Shown piece by piece: positions 32,165 through 42,543 of a DNA stretch of 64,000 nucleotides. Source of the stretch: Cladochytrium replicatum (taxonomy: Eukaryota > Chytridiomycota > Chytridiomycetes > Cladochytriales > Cladochytriaceae); the NCBI GenBank assembly GCA_025526935.1, contig JAHLKD010000087.1, positions 124,001-188,000 of the forward strand. The letters run 5' to 3'. The notes below the pieces were generated by a model. The model did no database searches. It was not told the DNA's origin and saw only the letters and a list, made by a program, of their open reading frames with translations. The translations under genes were made by a program, and so were the position numbers. Each line of letters starts with the position of its first letter. The stretch's first letter is position 1.

Positions 32165-33285
32165 TCCGAGCTATTTCTCATCGTATTGTGATCCTGTTGT
32201 TCCATCATCTCACTCTGATAGATTGCATACTTTCGAAGCTCGTTCGCAGGGTCATACAAAAACTCTTCCTGCCCAAAGTTGACCGAGAAGCTGCACTCGC
32301 CATCCGCTGCGACTGCAGCATGGAACGCCCTCCACATCGGCTCCTCGTTTCCGTTCCCAAGGAACTCCCCGTTCGACGTGAAAAACACCATCCCCGTGCT
32401 CGCGTCGTATCCACATCCAATCACCGTCCCAACGTGCACAGGTTTCGCAAATGTTGGTACTGATTCTACCCCGTTTTCAGTTATACGACCTTCTTCAGAG
32501 TAGAGTCCAACAGAACAGAGGTCCTTGCCAATGTGCCTGAACGGTGGGTACGGAGTTGACGCAACGCCGATCGAGAGGACGGTGCGGGACGGAGACTCTG
32601 CGATGGTTTTGACAGAAACCTCGAAATACGCCCATGTGCGCGGGGGCGGTGCTAACGATCTCGATCCCGACAAACTCGTCACCGTCGTCGCGAGCGGGGC
32701 GCCGACAAACATGGTGTCCAGCGACACGACCGGCATTTCCGAAAGAAGCGCGACTGTGCCCCCGGTCCTCTTGCTAATCATCACGTTAAACCCATCCCTG
32801 CAGATCGACACCCTCGAGTCGCCCTCCAAAGCTCTGAACCTGAACGCGTCGTACTTCCTTCTCGAAATGGTTGCAATCGTTTCTGCAGATGGAGCGCTGA
32901 GCACGCTTGGCGGGAAGGAGTCCTGATACGCCCGTGCGCGCTCGTTTTCGTCGCCGTCGGAATTAACAAAGGTCTCCCATACGCTGTCGGCGGGCTCGGG
33001 ATCCTTTTCGACGATGAGTGGTGTGTGGTTGACGTTCGGGTGGTGTTGGGATCTTCGTTTGCGGGCGGACGTGTTGCGGAAGAGGAGGAGGCCGCCGAAG
33101 GCGACGAGGCCGACGGCGCCCAGGACTGCTCCTGCGATAAGGAGCCATTGCTGCGCGGGGTTGTCTGAATGTGTTGATGCGCCTGTGCCAAGGGGGTCGA
33201 CTGACGAGTCCGATACGCCTTGAGCAACGTCGTATATTGCTATTGGGGCGGGTGGCCTCACATTGTGAGGACGAGCCATGGCCAT
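32149..33285 (-). CDS. Single-pass membrane protein with SPRY domain
   Basis: ATG at 33283-33285 (MAMARPHNVRPP) gives 378 aa. The frame extends further upstream but without another ATG. Residues 47-69 form one hydrophobic segment (WLLIAGAVLGAVGLVAFGGL) followed by basic RNTSARKRR, which predicts a short N-terminal luminal part and a cytosolic C-terminus. The SPRY domain spans about residues 225-345: TWAYFEVSVK, LSIGVASTPYPPFRHIG, VGLYSEEGRI, GTVIGCGYDASTGMVFFTSN and FSVNFGQEEF. A membrane anchor followed by SPRY is the layout of yeast Ssh4/Ear1, adaptors that recruit the ubiquitin ligase Rsp5 to endosomes, but no PPxY motif is evident, so that role is only a suggestion. Intronless, and same strand as DRG1 with 144 bp between. 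Confidence 0.8.
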   Translation of the reverse strand: MAMARPHNVRPPAPIAIYDVAQGVSDSSVDPLGTGASTHSDNPAQQWLLIAGAVLGAVGLVAFGGLLLFRNTSARKRRSQHHPNVNHTPLIVEKDPEPADSVWETFVNSDGDENERARAYQDSFPPSVLSAPSAETIATISRRKYDAFRFRALEGDSRVSICRDGFNVMISKRTGGTVALLSEMPVVSLDTMFVGAPLATTVTSLSGSRSLAPPPRTWAYFEVSVKTIAESPSRTVLSIGVASTPYPPFRHIGKDLCSVGLYSEEGRITENGVESVPTFAKPVHVGTVIGCGYDASTGMVFFTSNGEFLGNGNEEPMWRAFHAAVAADGECSFSVNFGQEEFLYDPANELRKYAIYQSEMMEQQDHNTMRNSSDYADV

Positions 33286-33429
33286 CGGGACGGTGGGGAC
33301 GTGGGTACGTCGAGCTTTGGAACTCAGCACGGATTTACACGTGCGTTGGGAGACAACCAAGAGACATTGGAAAATAAGAAAGAAAAGAACAGTGAATGTG
33401 TATATTGTATGGATAGCAAAGAGACAGTC

Positions 33430-34947
33430 TCATGTTTTCTTGACAATCTGAAAATAAAATTAGAACTTCTTGTTCACAGTGCTCCATGGTCTCACCTGAA
33501 CAACGTCTTCGTCTGATAGCGTGTGCTCCTTGCCGACCTTTTGTGGGTTGTGCTTCACCGAAGAACCCCACACCAGCGCATTCTTAAACTCCTTGAGAAT
33601 GTTCTTATGGATCGAGTTACAAAAGTCCTCCACTGTGCAGGCTCCTCTTCGCATGACCACTGGTTGTGTGTAATCCGGCAGTTGTCCCTTCGGCTGTTAC
33701 GTGTTAAAATGTACGGTGATCAAAATCAAGGTTTTTGTCTATGTATAGTGCCGATTACCTTTGTGTAAATTCGGACCAAGTCTAGGTACTCCCACATCTG
33801 TGAGTGTTCAGATGAGTTTCAATTGCGTCAATCGTAAAGAATCCTCCATGACTGTTACCTTCTCAAGCAGGTCATCAAAGTTCCAGCCGTGGTGTGCAGA
33901 GATCGGAATGGAGTGAGGGATGCGGTAGATAATGTCAAGCTCCTCAATAGAGATCTGGTCGATTTTGTTGAGGACATAGACGGCCGGAATGTACACCCGG
34001 TTGCCCTAGACAAAATTTTTGTCAATCAAATGTAGTTTAAGAATATCTCAGTCCAACTAACCTCAATAATGTCAATCAAATCATCAGCAGTCGCATCGCA
34101 CTTGAAGCTGATATCCGCATTGTGGATCCTATATTCCGACAGAATCGCCTTGACCGAATCTAGTTCCAAATGGCTCATGGAAACAGATGCGGTCATGTTG
34201 ATACCACCCTTCTCCTTCTTTTTGAAAATGATGGCGGGTGGCTGCTTGTTCAGTCTGATTCCGAACCCTTCCAATTCCCTCTCGATAATCTTCTTGTGGT
34301 GTAGAGACTTTAAGACGTCCAGGACAATGAAAATGAGAGAACATGTTCGGGCGACAGCAATAACCTGATAGTGTCGAGGCGAGAGCTCAGCGACTTTCCT
34401 CGAAATTTCGAGCTTCCTTGCGACTAACCTGGCGACCACGACCTTTGCCGTCCTTGGCACCTTCAATAATTCCAGGTAAATCCAACATTTGGATCTTTGC
34501 GCCCTTGTACATGACCACTCCCGGCACGGTCGTCAAAGTCGTGAACTCGTACGACGCCGCTTCGGAGTACACTCCCGTGAGTTTCGTCAAAAGCGTCGAC
34601 TTTCCTACGGACGGGAACCCGACAAACCCGACTCGCGCAACACCGGTCTTGGCAACATCGAAACCGACACCACCGCCTCCACCACCTCCCCCGGATGGCG
34701 TGAGCAACTCTCGTCTCAACTTTGCAAGTTTCGCTTTCAACGTTCCCTTGAAGATCGTTACACTTAGTGGCCTTTTTTGGCATTGAATGAAACGCTCACC
34801 AAGTGGAAAGAAGTCGCTTTGTTCTTTTGAGTTCGGGCCATTTCGGCCTCGATCTCCTTGATTTTCTGGAATCAAAGAGCAGATGCATTAGCTCAAAGAC
34901 CATTTCGACGGGCATTCTTCGTTATTCCCTACCTCATACACGCTCAT
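33430..34947 (-). CDS. RBG1: DRG-family GTPase (DRG1/Rbg1), 8 exons
   Basis: Exons on the minus strand: 34933-34947, 34800-34865, 34429-34746, 34062-34364, 33859-34005, 33759-33797, 33496-33693, 33430-33447. Introns are 48-67 bp, all GT..AG, with frames joining exactly to 367 aa, the length of human DRG1. Landmarks: MSVYE start, [25 protein letters not shown], poly-Gly loop, G1 [10 protein letters not shown]2 TTLTTVPG, G3 [19 protein letters not shown]4 [18 protein letters not shown], and C-terminal TGS region [20 protein letters not shown] ending IVKKT. Known role: translation-associated GTPase that works with a DFRP/Tma46-type partner on polysomes. All key residues are present. Confidence 0.95.
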
Positions 34948-35057
34948 TTCTCCTCGCTTCAGATTTGCAAAATACTGCGCCGCACGTTGCGGTGGATTTT
35001 GGGGGCTTATTTTTTAAGCTTTTGTTACAGTATTTCAGTTTCTGTCGAATAGGATGA

Positions 35058-36540
35058 TTGATTCCACCTACTATTCGACTCGATGGAAATAAATGCCGTT
35101 TCTGTGAAGTATATCTTGAGACTAATTTGGGACGAGAAAAGATGGGAGGTCGTGCTCTACCATATTCGCAGACGTTGAGGAATCAGCGTGAGCTGTGGAA
35201 CGGGTTTGTGTGCCACAGGAGAGCATCAGGAGAAACAAGGAAACGAGCGAAGGAGGAACTAGGCTCATTTGAGAACAAAGGGTACATTCACAGGTGAACA
35301 CAACCGGATCGAAATTCCGCTCGTTGAAATGGTAAAGTAGTGCACAAACTCTTTTGCATTGGGGGACCTACATGCTTGCTTTTCACCCCTCAAGCACTCT
35401 TCCGCGTCCAGGGTACGATCCAGCAAGAGATCACCTGGGGACAGCACACTCCCACGAAGTGCCCTGCACTCCCTCAGTTCGTGACACCATCACCCCGGTC
35501 AAATTCCCATGGTCAAAAGGCAACCAAAAGCTAGGTCACGATCCCTTCTTGTACGCAAAATTCCGTTTGCGTCAGGGGATGTCTGCTCCGTTCATCTGCA
35601 TTTATTTGCCGACCTCGGTGCCTTTGTCGAAAACCACAACAAACCCCTCAAATTCTCGTGCCTGAGCATCCAAACTTGCCTGATCGACGTGAAAAGCATC
35701 TGGAGCTCATGCTCTGTCCGGAGGTTCCAAAAGTGTGGAAAATCAAACCTTAGTCTGTTGCCGTGGACGAGATACGCCGATACGGAGGTGTGCATACGTC
35801 GCCGAAATGGGACACAATGTTGCGGAAGTATTTTAGGGAGATGCTGAACCGTGCGCTTCTCACGTCCGGGAGAATTATACTCGGGTCGTATCTGTCCAGG
35901 CTAGTGAGAGCGTCCCGGAACATCCCGAAAAGGGATATCAGCTTGGATTTGATTGCGGCAGTAGTAAGGCCGCGTGGTTTCACGCCGAAGATGAAGATGG
36001 TTAGCGGAGTGATGGATTGGAGTGCTCAGAACAAACTTGCATATGCGACCGTGAGATACCGCTCTGTAGACTCGTTGCAATTGAGCGCTGATTATTATCA
36101 TTTCAGTTCTTGATGCAGTTCTTGATGATCATGGAGAGGAGAATGGTAAACAAAGCCAACACGTACATAGGAGCTGTGGCGAAAGGAGCGTGCGCGGCTG
36201 CTCAAGCTAGCGAGAGTGGATTTCTTTATTGTGGGACGAGGAGTGGAATGGTTGTGGTTATGCTGGTCCAGAATGTGCGCATTGGAAACCAAATTACGAT
36301 GAGATCTTGAGTGTGACCAGCACAGAGCCAATCAACTATCGGAGATCCCTGATGACCATCAAAAGATATCATGAACGAAGGAGTATTCTTTCCGCCTGTC
36401 GAAATAGTAAAAATAATTCAAACCCGAAGATATGAGGGGAGGTCCCCTTTGTGAATGTGCATGATATCTACTGGAACAATCAGACGGTCAAGGGCCGGAC
36501 CAGTTTTGACTTGTTCCCACGCTTCAAATGAACCGTGCCT
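35058..36540 (+). pseudogene. Unrecognised protein-coding region, broken or intron-rich
   Basis: Coding-like segments change frame: VKFPWSKGNQKLGHDPFLYA near 35490, LHLFADLGAFVENHNKPLKF near 35600, EHPNLPDRREKHLELMLCPE near 35665, MLRKYFREMLNRALLTSGRI near 35820, then FTPKMKMVSGVMDW and YATVRYRSVDSLQ to 36075. After a possible acceptor (TTTCAG near 36106) come TYIGAVAKGACAAAQASESG and ECAHWKPNYDEILSVTSTEP. FVNVHDIYWNNQTVKGRTSF ends at a stop near 36530. The segments are in order and consistent with one plus-strand gene, but introns cannot account for all changes. I do not recognise the family. Confidence 0.4.
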
Positions 36541-36783
36541 CCCGCTCGTTTCCACCAAACCGTTCCTCTCTATTCTCTCGCTATTCGTGGCCACCGTTCT
36601 ACCACTGGTATTTCATTGCCAAGTATGACCAGTTACAAATGTGTGACCACCTTGCACCTGTAGAGGCGGGCTGTAACTGGTTCTCGCTTGACAGCAAACA
36701 ATAGACTTTAAATTTGGGGCTCTCTCGACATCAATTGTTTCAGTTCCGGTGCAAACCTTGACATCTAACTCTGTAATTTCGTC

Positions 36784-39700
36784 ATGAGCATCCTGGATGT
36801 TATTTTTTTTGTCAATTTCGATTCTGAAGCATTTGAGATTTCCGAGTCTACGTCAATCTCAGGTAAACTGAGTGGTTATGTTGAAGGCCCAGCACCTCTA
36901 GAAACAAATGTTGTGTTCAAAATCCAGCTGATTGGAACTATGTCAAGGACAACCTCAGATTGGCGTCTCAAGTCGACAATCTTTGATATGTCAGCTGAGA
37001 TTATTCCAGCCATCCAGTTTCCATCCATAGATCCAAATAAGTTTGAAATTCCATTCGTGTTTCAGTTGCCTTCGTCTAACAAGCTTCTACCATCTATGAA
37101 GTCAAAGTTCTTGGCAGTTAAATACACATTTAATTTTGAAGTATTTCCCAACATCAGTTCCAAGACTAGAAAGAGAAAGATCAAGTCAACTGAAGTAGTA
37201 TTAATTCAATCAGAGAAGCTACAAACCAATTTGATTTCACAGAACACGCATGCAATTGTGACAAACAAGCGAAAATACTTCAGAAAACCATCATTTTTCC
37301 AAAGCTTGACATCAGATTATCTTGCAAAAGCCAGCTATGAAGTCAGTCTTCCAGGTGGCCTAACTTACTTTGAAGGAACAGTTTTGTCAGGATCTCTTTC
37401 ACAAAATGGAGCACTGTTTCGCTCAAAGAGAAAATGTGTTGATGTTTCCCTTGTCACATACCTCAAATATTTGCAACCTCCTGATCATTTCTCCAAAGAA
37501 TATCAAGATGGTCTTGCCCTCTGCTTCATTTCATACATTGAAAGAGGCTCAGAAATTATTATCTATGATTCTAAGGCCAAAAAAGAGGTGTCAAATACTA
37601 ACTTTAAAATTACTGTTCCTGATATACCATCAATAGATTCAGATTTATTGAAGACCTACTCTTTTCTACAGATCTCTATTCTCAACCATTGGAACAGTAG
37701 TCGTAAACTGATTATAGAAGCACCAATAGTAATTCTAAAAAAGAGAAATGCAGTGTACTCCCATCAAACCATAGGCAGGACTGCATTGAGCTACAAATTT
37801 CATCCTAATCGTATTTTCCCACATCCACGCTTTTGTACACCTGTACTGGTGTGGCCTTCGCCTGGCCTTGAATCATTGCTGCCAGTTTCCAAAATTGAAA
37901 GCACAGTACACAAGGATCAACCTTCACCAATGACCAGTTTGCTCGTTATTTCTAGTGATATATCTGCATCAGTGCAAAAGGTTTGTATTTGTTTATCAAG
38001 TAAATAGATTGCTCATCAAATCAGCAGGTTATAAACCCTAAACTAGAAGTTACCAATCAACAAGTTATGACGAAGGATATTTCTGTGAGTGTTGTTACAG
38101 AGAGTATGTAGTCTATTCAATTGCAAACGTATCACGCTCATTAATGGCTTTCAAAATAGAGACGGTTGCTGCTCATATTGTATTATTGATTAAGCTTGAG
38201 AAGCTACATACAATTGCTGGATTTAACTTCAAGTCTGATTCAAATGTTTACAGAAGCAATATTGATCTACTCTTCTACTGTAATGCAGAGACACGTTATA
38301 TTCAGTGGATAGAATACTTGTCTAAGAACAGTGACACTCTCCTTTTTCCTCCCTTGGACGTGGCAATGTTTTGGACAGCGCACATGTGTAAGAAGGCTAA
38401 AGTCATTTATATTACTCTCACCTTCATAAATTTCAGTAAACTGTACTGCATATGCTTCTGACACGAATCAATGCTTTTGGAAACTTGAACAATTTTCCTT
38501 TCCTTTAATTGGTTTGGTATGTATGCCTGATTCTGCATCTCTTTTTCCATGCTTATTGACTATAACTAAGTCCAATCTGTGGGCAAAAGATAACTGTCAA
38601 GCTGAAAAAATATTCTGGAGACATTCTGGAATTCCTGATGATGATGATTCAGAATATTATCTGAAGCCAGGAACCATATCTTCAATCAATTACAAGTGCC
38701 TCTGGTGTAAAACATCAGCCAAATATCCAAATGATTACTATCTTTCATATCGTTTCAGATCAGGAAATTTGAAGTGTGCATCTTGCCATCAAGAGTTCAA
38801 TCTTGAGCAATCAGGTGTGAAGATTTTCCTCGATGACTTAGTGGAGATCAAAAATGGAAACAGATTGTAAGTATACACTGAGATGAAAATATGTAATATA
38901 TAATCAATTCAGCAAAATTTTATCTAGACTGCCTCAGTGGCATCACATTCTGACCTTATGTCACGATTTTCCGGAAAGCACTAAAGCTCTCATTGATCTG
39001 CGCAAATCTTCAAATTCCCTTGACTGGAAAGCTGTTGTTAACATTATAAAGACACATGATCAGCATGCATATACTAGAGTTCACCATCAAAAGAAAACAG
39101 ATTTTGTTCCCATCTTGAAAAGTTATCAAAACCGACACTTCAGGTTTGCAAGCATTGATCTGTTTGCAGCTGTTTGCAGACAAAGGAGTTTTATACGGCA
39201 TATTGCATCTGGATCAGTTGAAATTAGTCAAAAGTCTATTCAGAACGCCATAGTGCGATATCACCGATTCTTAAGACTAATGCGAGAGAATCGCTCTGTT
39301 TTGCTTGTTCCAACTAGGGACATTGACATATGTTGGCACACACATCAATTATTCCCAAAAGAATATGAACATTATGGGAAATCTTTGCTGGGATATTTTA
39401 TACATCATGATGATAGGATAAGCAAAAGCAAGTTGGACAAAGGAGCATTACAGTGAGTTAAACTGAGGACAATGTTGAAATAAAAAGATAACTGAAGGTT
39501 TGTTATAAGGACATCTCAGTTATGGGAAGATGCTTTTGGAGAGCCATATTTCATAGAAGTGCCACTTTCTGTGAATATTCAAAATATTGAAGTCTCTACT
39601 CATGTCAGAGAAATATTGGACTTCCTTCATCCATTCATGGAGCAAAAAGACAAAGGAAAATCGCTTCTACTTTTGAACAAAGATGAATCAGATAGTGGAG

Positions 39701-39918
39701 GTGATGGGGGAGGTGGCACAAATGCATTCCTTGCAGGGGGCACATCAGACTTTGGAGGACTTGGTGCTGATTATGGACCTCTCAGAATTGGTGGCACAGA
39801 TTATGATTCTGGAGAAAGTTTTGAGGGTTTTGGTGACGTTGATATTGGTGGATGTGGAGGCGGATGCGGTGGAAGTGGATGTGGGAATGGTGGATGCGCT
39901 AGTAGCTGTGGAACATGA
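36784..39918 (+). CDS. Arrestin-like N-terminus fused to glycine-rich-domain (DUF1399) protein, 6 exons
   Basis: Exons 36784-37980, 38028-38103, 38160-38387, 38437-38866, 38913-39452, 39510-39918 join in frame to about 959 aa. Introns are 46-57 bp with GT..AG. A 54-bp in-frame GT..AG stretch at 38517-38570 may be a further or retained intron, and 38928 is an alternative acceptor for exon 5. Residues 1-150 look like an arrestin N fold (SISGKLSGYVEGPAPLETNV). The DUF1399 core follows: FPPLDVAMFWTAHM (38350), TRDIDICWHTHQLFPKEYEH (39317), GYFIHHDDRISKSKLDKGA and LWEDAFGEPYF. The C-terminus is Gly/Cys-rich (GGCGGGCGGSGCGNGGCASS). A similar fold order is known in glycine-rich domain proteins of plants and fungi; molecular role is unknown. 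Confidence 0.85.
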
Positions 39919-40315
39919 AATACCATCTCATCTATGTATCTAGTTGAATTTGGATATCTCTTAATGATTTTCATTTTACGAGTTCAGTGTCAATTATTGA
40001 TTGTCTTTCCTTCATAACTGCAGTCCGTGTTGGTAAATTTCTATGATATTGTCTTACTTGAAAATGCTGAGTTGTTTGGAATTGCTGTTGAGCCATGTCA
40101 AAAATTGTTCCACAAATCTTTGGCAATATTTAGCACAAGTGTTGAATTATAGTTTTCTTCATAAACGTTTTTTGTTGAGCATAAAGAACTCGCAGTGCAA
40201 AAAGCCTCATAACTACTGCAGGCTTTGAACCAAAACCCTCTAAGTGTTCAGGCGGGGTAAAACCACTACATTAACTTAGTGCTAAACCTCTCTCTCTCTC
40301 TCTCTCTCTAGATCA
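39919..40315. other. Intergenic: probable LTR remnant and CT microsatellite
   Basis: 40140-40205 (TTGAATTATAGTTTTCTTCATAAACG, then AGAACTCGCAGTGCAAAA; written here in parts) resembles 57534-57592 and, weakly, the start of the Copia-E LTR, so it is probably a decayed LTR. A CT dinucleotide run lies at 40288-40309. No gene is seen. Confidence 0.45.
40288..40309 (+). repeat. (CT)11 microsatellite
   Basis: Uninterrupted alternating C and T immediately upstream of the ATG at 40316. Confidence 0.9.
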
Positions 40316-40561
40316 ATGGCGCCTCCCAGCCCTCTGCATGCGCAGCCGCCTGATGTGCTGTCCACCTCACCTCCGTCCGCAATTTTCCTTGTTTCTGGCA
40401 GTGCTCGCTCAGAACCTGCTCGACTTTGTGGAAGATCCCCTGCAAGTGCTGTTGATGTTCAGATGGATGAGGCTGTCGAAATGTTGATTACTGTTGCTGA
40501 TGCTGATCCAAACAGGAAACATCGAGTTTCAAAATCACCTCTGACTCGCCGACCTGCTTCT

Positions 40562-40700
40562 TGTGCCAGCGTCGAGACCAATGCCTCTGCAGCTGATCAT
40601 GCTACTTCTTGTGCAAGACCAATGCCTCTGCAGCTGATCATGCTACTTCTTGTGCCAGCGTCAAGACCAATGCCTCTGCAGCTGATCATGCTACCTCTTC
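40562..40700 (+). repeat. 48-bp tandem repeat, three units
   Basis: Units share ACCAATGCCTCTGCAGCTGA then TCATGCTAC. Units 1 and 3 are 48 bp; unit 2 lacks 7 bp. Confidence 0.85.
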
Positions 40701-40859
40701 CTTGTGCACTCCTTGTGACTTATTCTTGGATGCTCTGCGTGCTCTGGCCCCTGCTCAAACTTCTGGATCTCATCCATTGGTGATGTCTGCTTTCGGTCGT
40801 GCAGTGCAATTTCTCCCAGTGTTGGAACAAGAAGCCGAGGCTGCCTTTTTTGCCGCATT

Positions 40860-41425
40860 GACAATTGCTGTTGTGGAGTCACCATTGCAAGAAGAAAATG
40901 TGGGGTTATGGCAGGAAGGGTGCTTAACTAGAGAGAAACTAGCGGCAGAAATAAATTGCTCAAACAACCTACCCCTACGATTTGAAGAATGATCTCCAGT
41001 AGCTAAAAAACGGGTATTGAAATCGCCCAACAAAAGAACAGGGCACAGAGACGACGGGACATGTTGAGGAAGTGAAGCAATAAACTCTTCAAGGAAGGGG
41101 TCCTGAGCAATACCACACGGAGGCAAATAATACCCTCCAACCAAAAGCCCACAAAATGTAAACCATAGAGAGGTGCCACCATAACTAGAAGCGAGATGGA
41201 AATCAGAAGCTCTACAAAGACTGCAATTGATCAAGACTCCCACACCAGCCTGTCGTGTACCCGATGACCCAGGAGAAAAACGAGTGTCAAAAATCAAATC
41301 TGGGGGAGGCAGCGGGTCTAAAGGAAAAGGTGTGTTTCAGTCAGGAGCAGAAAAACAATGTGATTTGCGCGCATAAAACGAAACAGTGAATTCTGTTGGT
41401 TGAAACTATCGGCTGCCCTCCTGCT
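40860..41425 (-). pseudogene. Non-LTR (LINE) endonuclease fragment, antisense insertion
   Basis: Minus-strand frames show an APE-type endonuclease in order: FRFMRANHIVFLLLTETHLF (near 41380), GVGVLINCSLCRASDFHL (near 41245), LWFTFCGLLVGGYYLPPCG (near 41170), and VLLLGDFNTRFLATGDHSSN (near 41040) with the catalytic GDFN. One frameshift lies near 41300. No RT domain or poly-A tail accompanies it. It appears inside the plus-strand Ala-rich ORF. Confidence 0.7.
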
Positions 41426-41796
41426 GCTGTCTCTGGCGTACCTTCCTAAGCTCAAGTTGTGAGTGCCAGCTGACCGCCTGCCTCTGCTGCTTGCACTCCT
41501 GGGCCCTTGCACACTGCCAAATTTGCCTCTTGTGCAACAAATGCTATTGTTCGTATTGAAGCTGCCAATGTTGATGCTCAACCTGTCCTTTATCGCTCTG
41601 TGGTTGCTGGAGTGGACCCCCTCTCTCGTAGATCACTACGGCTGCCCAGATTGGTGATTGATTATCCAGCTGAGTCGCCAATTTTGATCAATCCTCCTCA
41701 ACCTGTTCGTGATCGTGCTGCTGGTTTTACTACTGTTAGGTTTAAAGAAATTTGTAGTCAGCCCCTTAACCAGCTTCGCACTCTGATTAAGGATCG

Positions 41797-41905
41797 GCGG
41801 GTTTTTAGGGTCTTTCGGGTCGGATCCGGGTCGGGTATCGGGTCCAGTAGGAAAACCCTTCTCGGGTCAAAAATCAGACCCAAGTAAAACCCGATGTGAT
41901 AGAGA
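41797..41905 (+). repeat. GGGTC-rich dispersed repeat (copy 2)
   Basis: Same family as 15115-15305: CTTTCGGGTCGGATCCGGGT then CGGGTATCGGGTCCAGTAG and CCCGATGTGATA. It lies directly left of the hAT module. Confidence 0.75.
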
Positions 41906-41924
41906 AGCTAAAACGAAGCTATTG

Positions 41925-42510
41925 TTCTGTCTGTCCACTCGGACACTCTCCAAGAAGACGCAATATAAGTTTTGTATGTATCAAACAATTTTGCATCACA
42001 ACAGACATCAAGGCATGTATTTTCTGTCCACCCGGACACTTTCTCAACTCATTGAACTACTTCAGTTATCTCTACCCAATACAACTAACCTCTCTATCAA
42101 TGTTACTAGCAATAAGATTCTGTCCACCCGGACACTTTCTTAACTCATTGACGGTACTTGAGTGATCTCTATCAAGTACAACCAACATCTCTATCAATAT
42201 TACTAGCAATAAGATTCTGTCCACCCGGACACTTTCTCAACTCATTGATGTACTTCAGTTATCTCTACAACTAACCTCTCTATCAATGTTACTAGTAATA
42301 TGATTCTGTCCACCCGGACACTTTCTCAACTCATTGACAGTACTTCAGTGATCTCTACCCAGTACAACTAACCTCTCTATCAATGTTACTAGCAATACGA
42401 TTCTGTCCACCCGGACACTTTCCAAGAAGTCACAACGGAAGTTCTGTAACAAACAATTCCTACCACGACAGACCTCGAGAGCTGTGCTTTCTGTGCACCT
42501 GGACACTTAG
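41925..42510 (+). repeat. Forward array of ~95-bp units left of the hAT gene
   Basis: Seven occurrences of a CTGTCCACCCGGACACTTTC-type core (near 41935, 42027, 42119, 42215, 42307, 42403, 42488), spaced about 85-97 bp. The cores are separated by TCAACTCATTGACGGTACTT, TCTCTATCAAGTACAACTAA and CCTCTCTATCAATGTTACTA-like segments. The outer two and the innermost units are more divergent (CACTCGG; CACCTGG). Confidence 0.9.
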
Positions 42511-42543
42511 AGTTGGTAACGTTCCAGCCACACCACAGCAAAA

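Larger units (their letters stand above)
40316..41790 (+). pseudogene. Ala/Ser-rich ORF with 48-bp repeats, interrupted; possibly retroelement ORF1
   Basis: ATG at 40316 (MAPPSPLHAQPPDVLSTSPP) opens a 155-codon frame rich in Ala, Ser and Pro. Three tandem units encoding TNASAADHATSCA occupy 40562-40700. The middle unit is 7 bp short and shifts the frame; the alternative frame continues DLFLDALRALAPAQTSGSHP to about 40870. Similar Ala-rich coding sequence resumes at about 41470 (PLHTAKFASCATNAIVRIEA) and runs to 41790. Between them is antisense LINE sequence. No function is recognised. Confidence 0.4.
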
